A stretch of 64,000 bases of DNA, taken from NCBI RefSeq assembly GCF_019800005.1, contig NZ_JABGCL010000013.1:1-64000 (forward strand). Reading direction: 5' to 3'. The stretch comes from Geminicoccus harenae. GTDB lineage: Bacteria > Pseudomonadota > Alphaproteobacteria > Geminicoccales > Geminicoccaceae. Both the position numbers and the translations under genes were made by a program. Under the pieces are notes generated by a model, which saw only the letters and a list, made by a program, of their open reading frames with translations, did no database searches and was not told the DNA's origin. Positions 61,113-64,000 of the stretch are shown here, one piece after another (position 1 is the first letter of the stretch; every line of letters starts with the position of its first letter).

Positions 61113-62684
61113 TCAGAGGGCGGCCGAAGATGGCCGGAAGCTCTCGAACGGGATCTCGTTCACGGTCGGGCCGAAGCCCACCTCCTTCAGCCTGGGCCCG
61201 GCGACATAGCTGGAGGTCGTGTAGGAGATCGGCAGGTAGACCGCCTGCTCGTGCAGGATCGTGAGCAGCCAGGCATAGGTGTCGCGCCTGGCCGCCTCGT
61301 CGGTCTCGACCAGCACCTCGCCGATCCGCCGGTCGATCTCCGCCTTCATCGGCAGGCCGGACTGGGCCTGGAAGTCGGCATGGGTCGGCACGCGCATCCC
61401 GCTCATGAAGGAGTGCGGGTCATAGGGCGCACCCCAGGTGTCGCCGAAGATCATCCCGAACTCGCCCGACTGCTGGCGCGCTGTCATGCCGCTCTCGTCC
61501 AGGCCCACCAGCCGGGCCTGCATGCCGATGGCGCGCAGTTCCGCCTGCACCGCCTCGGCCAATGCCTTCTGCACCGCGTCGCTGCCGACAAAGCACAGGT
61601 CGAGTTCCAGGGGCTGGCCATCCCTGGCCCGCATTGCCCGTTCCTCGGGCCGGTGCCAGCCAGCCTCCTCCAGCAGCGCCTGTGCCAGCGCGCGGTCGAA
61701 CGCGAAGGGCTCCAGCGGCACGTCGGTATAGGGGAAGTTGCGGGCGAACAGGGTTTCGGCCGGCTCTTCCAGGTCCAGCAGCACGTTTTTGACCAGCGAC
61801 TGGCGGTTCACCCCGTGCAGGATCGCCCGGCGGACCTTGAGGTCGTCCGTGGGTGACCTGCCGCTGTTGAGCGCCAGGTTGCGCGATGCCAGGGGTGGCG
61901 AGACCGCGCAGGCAAAGCGCGGGTCGGCGGCAAAGCGCTGGAACGCCATCGCACTGAGCTGGTCGCTGCCGAAGACCAGGTCGATCTCGCCGGTCTCCAG
62001 GGCCAGCGCCCGCGTGTTCGGGTCGGGCACGACCTTGACCAGCAGTTCGGCAAACGCAGGCCGGCTGCCCCAGTAGGTCTCGTTGCGCACGAACCGGTCA
62101 TGCTCGCCAGGCGCCGTCTCCACGAGCCGCCAGGGGCCGGTGCCCACCGGCGCGAAGCCCGCCTCGCCCCTGGCCAGCACCGCCGGTGACAGGAAGCGGA
62201 CCGGGCGGATCAGGGCCAGCTCGAACAGGACCGGGTAGTAGGGATCGTTCAGCCGGAGGCGCACGCGGTCAGGTGCGGTCACCTCGACCGCCTGGATCTG
62301 CGCGATCAGCTCCAGCCAGCCATGCTGCGCCTTATCCGCGACCAGGGCATCGAGATTGGCCTTGACCGCCTGGGCGTCGAACGGCGTGCCGTCGGTGAAG
62401 GTGACGCCCTGGCGCAGGGTGAAGTCCCAGGTCCGGCCGTCATCGCTCACCGCCCAACCGGTCGCGAGCCAGGGCTCGATCCGGCCGCCTTCCACGTAGC
62501 GGACCAGCGGCTCGTAGACCATCGCCTGGGCGAACATCTGGTTCGGCGCGTAGCCGTGCGGATGGAGCGGGCCGACATTGCGGGGATATGAATAGACCAG
62601 CACGTCCTGCGGGACGGCGCGGGCGGCCAAGCTCGGCAGGGTCGCCAGCGCGGCACCGGCCAGCAGGAGCTCTCGGCGCAGCAT
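61113..62684 (-). CDS. nikA: nickel ABC transporter substrate-binding protein NikA
   Basis: 523 residues, with a signal sequence (MLRRELLLAGAALATLPSLAARA). I recognise E. coli NikA-like blocks at matching positions: NVGPLHPHGYAPNQMFAQ, MVYEPLVRY, HGWLELIAQI, PIGTGPW-like VGTGPWRLVE, FVRNETYWG, WGAPYDPHSFMSGMRVP and HADFQAQSGL. The NikA heme/metallophore-site features (for example YYP and the WGAPYDP loop) are kept. It delivers chelated nickel to NikBCDE. First gene of the operon, 77 bp downstream of the NikR-type operator. Confidence 0.9.
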   Translation of the reverse strand: MLRRELLLAGAALATLPSLAARAVPQDVLVYSYPRNVGPLHPHGYAPNQMFAQAMVYEPLVRYVEGGRIEPWLATGWAVSDDGRTWDFTLRQGVTFTDGTPFDAQAVKANLDALVADKAQHGWLELIAQIQAVEVTAPDRVRLRLNDPYYPVLFELALIRPVRFLSPAVLARGEAGFAPVGTGPWRLVETAPGEHDRFVRNETYWGSRPAFAELLVKVVPDPNTRALALETGEIDLVFGSDQLSAMAFQRFAADPRFACAVSPPLASRNLALNSGRSPTDDLKVRRAILHGVNRQSLVKNVLLDLEEPAETLFARNFPYTDVPLEPFAFDRALAQALLEEAGWHRPEERAMRARDGQPLELDLCFVGSDAVQKALAEAVQAELRAIGMQARLVGLDESGMTARQQSGEFGMIFGDTWGAPYDPHSFMSGMRVPTHADFQAQSGLPMKAEIDRRIGEVLVETDEAARRDTYAWLLTILHEQAVYLPISYTTSSYVAGPRLKEVGFGPTVNEIPFESFRPSSAAL

Positions 62685-62760
62685 GGGCGGGCTTCCACTT
62701 CCGCAGGACGCCGGCGCCGCCCGACGCGCCCGGAGGTCACGAGCAGGTTCGGCCGGCAGA

Positions 62761-62790
62761 GGTATGAAGTTTTGCAGAAAACCTCATACC
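62761..62790. promoter_or_regulatory. NikR operator
   Basis: GTATGA-N16-TCATAC, a perfect match to the NikR consensus with the exact 16-bp spacing; the symmetry extends to GGTATGA/TCATACC and an inner GTTTT/AAAAC pair. It lies 77 bp upstream of nikA. Nickel-loaded NikR would be expected to repress the operon. No nikR gene is in the window. Confidence 0.92.
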
Positions 62791-62830
62791 GATCGGCCAG
62801 CCGGCCTGTCCAGCCGCTTGTCGCCTGCCC

Positions 62831-63847
62831 TCAGCCCGGCACGGGCGCGTCCTCGCGCACCAGCCCTTCCCGCTTCAGCTCCGCCCAGAACGCCGCCGGG
62901 ATGTCGGTGCGGAAGATCGCGAGATTCTCTTCCAGCTGCGCCACCGTGCGCGTGCCGGGGATGTTCGACACGATCGCCGGGTGGGCCAGGACGAACTGCA
63001 GCGACGCGGCCTTGAGTGGTACCTGGTGGCGCTGGCAGACCGCCTCGATCCGCCGGACCCGCTCCATGATCACTTCCGGTGCGGGCTGGTAGTTGTACTT
63101 GGCACCGGGCACTGCACCGGTCGCAAGGATGCCGGAATTGTAGCCGCCGCCCAGCACCACCGAGGCGCCCCGTTCGACGCACAAGGGCAGGAACCCGTCC
63201 AGCGCCTCCTGCTCCAGCAGCGTGTAGCGCCCGGCCAGGAGGAAGCAGTCGAAGTCGTGGCGCTTCAGCCCCTCGTGGCAGACCTGCCACTCGTTGACGC
63301 CCAGGCCCACGGCCTTGACCACGCCCTCGTCGCGCAGCTTCAGGATCGCCCGGGCGCAGCCGTCCATCGCCTGCTCGAACACTTCCGGCTGCTCGTCGCC
63401 GAAGTTGAACCGGTCGATGTCGTGGATGAACAATATGTCGATCCACTCGATCGCCAGGCGCTGCAGACTGTCCTCGAAGGCACGCATCGTGCCGTCATAG
63501 GAGAAGTCGAACTGGAGGCGGAACGGGGCCGCGTTCACCCAGGGCGTGAAGTCGATCGAATCGCGCCTGGCCGGCACCAGCCGCCGTCCGACCTTGGAGG
63601 ACACCACCAGCTCGTCGCGCGGATACCAGCGCAGCCCCTGGCCCAGCCGCAGCTCGCTCAGGCCATGGCCATAGAGCGGCGCGGTATCGAAATAGCGCAC
63701 GCCCGCGTCCCAGGCCGCCGCGATCATGGCGGCACTGGTCTCCTCGGTGATCGGCTTCAGGAAATTGCCGATCGGCGCAGCACCGAAGCCGATCTGGGTC
63801 ACTTCGAGGCCGCTTTTCGGCATGCGGCGCCTGGCGATGGGATCCAT
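62831..63847 (-). CDS. aldo/keto reductase (pyridoxal/aldose dehydrogenase-like)
   Basis: 338 residues. Active-site residues appear in VRYFDTAPLYGHGLSE (Asp, Tyr), LVVSSKVGRRL (Lys) and ILFIHDIDRFN (His). The N-terminal PKSGLEVTQIGFGAAPIGN and the C-terminal VSNIPGTRTVAQLEENLAIF are typical of the branch that contains D-threo-aldose 1-dehydrogenase and pyridoxal 4-dehydrogenase. The ATG at 63847 is preceded by GGGGAGGAACG. Operator site D sits 28 bp upstream. Its stop lies 146 bp upstream of nikA on the same strand. Confidence 0.87.
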   Translation of the reverse strand: MDPIARRRMPKSGLEVTQIGFGAAPIGNFLKPITEETSAAMIAAAWDAGVRYFDTAPLYGHGLSELRLGQGLRWYPRDELVVSSKVGRRLVPARRDSIDFTPWVNAAPFRLQFDFSYDGTMRAFEDSLQRLAIEWIDILFIHDIDRFNFGDEQPEVFEQAMDGCARAILKLRDEGVVKAVGLGVNEWQVCHEGLKRHDFDCFLLAGRYTLLEQEALDGFLPLCVERGASVVLGGGYNSGILATGAVPGAKYNYQPAPEVIMERVRRIEAVCQRHQVPLKAASLQFVLAHPAIVSNIPGTRTVAQLEENLAIFRTDIPAAFWAELKREGLVREDAPVPG

Positions 63848-63874
63848 CCGTTCCTCCCCTCCGTACAGTTTAGG

Positions 63875-63888
63875 TAACCGTACGGTTA
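63875..63888. promoter_or_regulatory. TAACC-N4-GGTTA operator, site D (aldo/keto reductase)
   Basis: TAACC-GTAC-GGTTA, inside a fully symmetric 16-bp GTAACCGTACGGTTAC. It lies 28 bp upstream of the aldo/keto reductase start. This is the most symmetric of the shared operators and a good seed for finding the regulator's other targets. The rest of the window to 64000 shows no gene start that I can support. Confidence 0.7.
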
Positions 63889-64000
63889 CTTGCCGGGGCT
63901 GGCAAGCCGCGGCGAGGCGCCGGATCGGGCAAGGATCTTGCTGTTTCGTGGCTGCCTGGGACGCGCCGGGAGACGGGTCCGAGACGTGCGCATACCGAAC

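Noticed and set aside
42..63960. tRNA, rRNA, IS elements, integrases, att sites or phage genes
   Set aside because: None could be recognised on either strand by eye; this is not a substitute for a tRNAscan or IS search.

Overview
This 64 kb window is very GC-rich, gene-dense bacterial chromosome. Protein families, an alphaproteobacterial-type small RNA (alpha-r8/MmgR-like), an Irr-like iron box and the many periplasmic-binding-protein transporters suggest an alphaproteobacterium, probably in or near Rhodospirillales/Geminicoccales. This placement is inference. I see no rRNA, tRNA, CRISPR, IS element or prophage. Traces of gene decay are limited: a shifted DedA gene, a gutted LysR gene and a doubly frameshifted ParE toxin.

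Layout. 0.1-5.9 kb: PLP aminotransferase, two methyltransferases, an MBL-fold hydrolase, a DedA protein with a 3' frameshift, an SDR and a RidA protein. About 6.06-6.15 kb: a candidate sRNA with a strong terminator. 6.2-11.3 kb: a secreted protein and a BMP-type (purine-nucleoside-like) ABC importer. 11.5-18.6 kb: a block of exported proteins: S53 sedolisin with a DUF4114 tail, RTX serralysin, CAP protein, HdeA-like protein and PRC-barrel protein. 18.8-23.5 kb: CUT2-type sugar ABC operon. 23.7-27.9 kb: CDF metal transporter, lipoprotein, TetR regulator, sugar isomerase/epimerase-like protein and aldo/keto reductase. 28.2-32.4 kb: CUT1-type carbohydrate ABC operon with its own ATPase. 32.5-43.8 kb: DUF2254 protein, SDR/acyl-CoA dehydrogenase pair, BenE transporter, NAD(P)-binding protein, LysR remnant, CoA-transferase/GMC-oxidoreductase pair, HAD and MFS. 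44.1-47.1 kb: hyaluronidase-like secreted protein, XRE regulator, Dabb and DUF488 proteins, and a ParDE locus with a broken toxin. 47.2-53.3 kb: CUT1-type ABC genes without an ATPase, divergent from a DapA-family/GntR pair and a zinc alcohol dehydrogenase. 53.5-57.8 kb: alpha/beta hydrolase fused to a membrane domain, then a ferric-iron binding protein and permease without an ATPase. 57.8-62.7 kb: nikABCDE behind an essentially perfect NikR operator. 62.8-63.8 kb: aldo/keto reductase.

How the parts connect. The most interesting signal is regulatory. One palindrome, TAACC-N4-GGTTA, lies just upstream of the CUT2 sugar operon (18807), between the acyl-CoA dehydrogenase and BenE genes (35659), and upstream of the last aldo/keto reductase (63875). 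Weaker copies lie in front of the TetR gene (25757) and the CoA-transferase/GMC pair (38714). This suggests a local TetR regulon joining uptake of a sugar-like compound to oxidoreductases and CoA chemistry. Separate controls are visible for nickel (NikR box), iron (Irr/ICE-like box), a GntR-linked divergent promoter with two palindromes, and a palindrome in front of the MFS gene. Three ABC operons carry strong hairpins between the binding-protein gene and the permease gene, a known way to keep binding-protein mRNA in excess.
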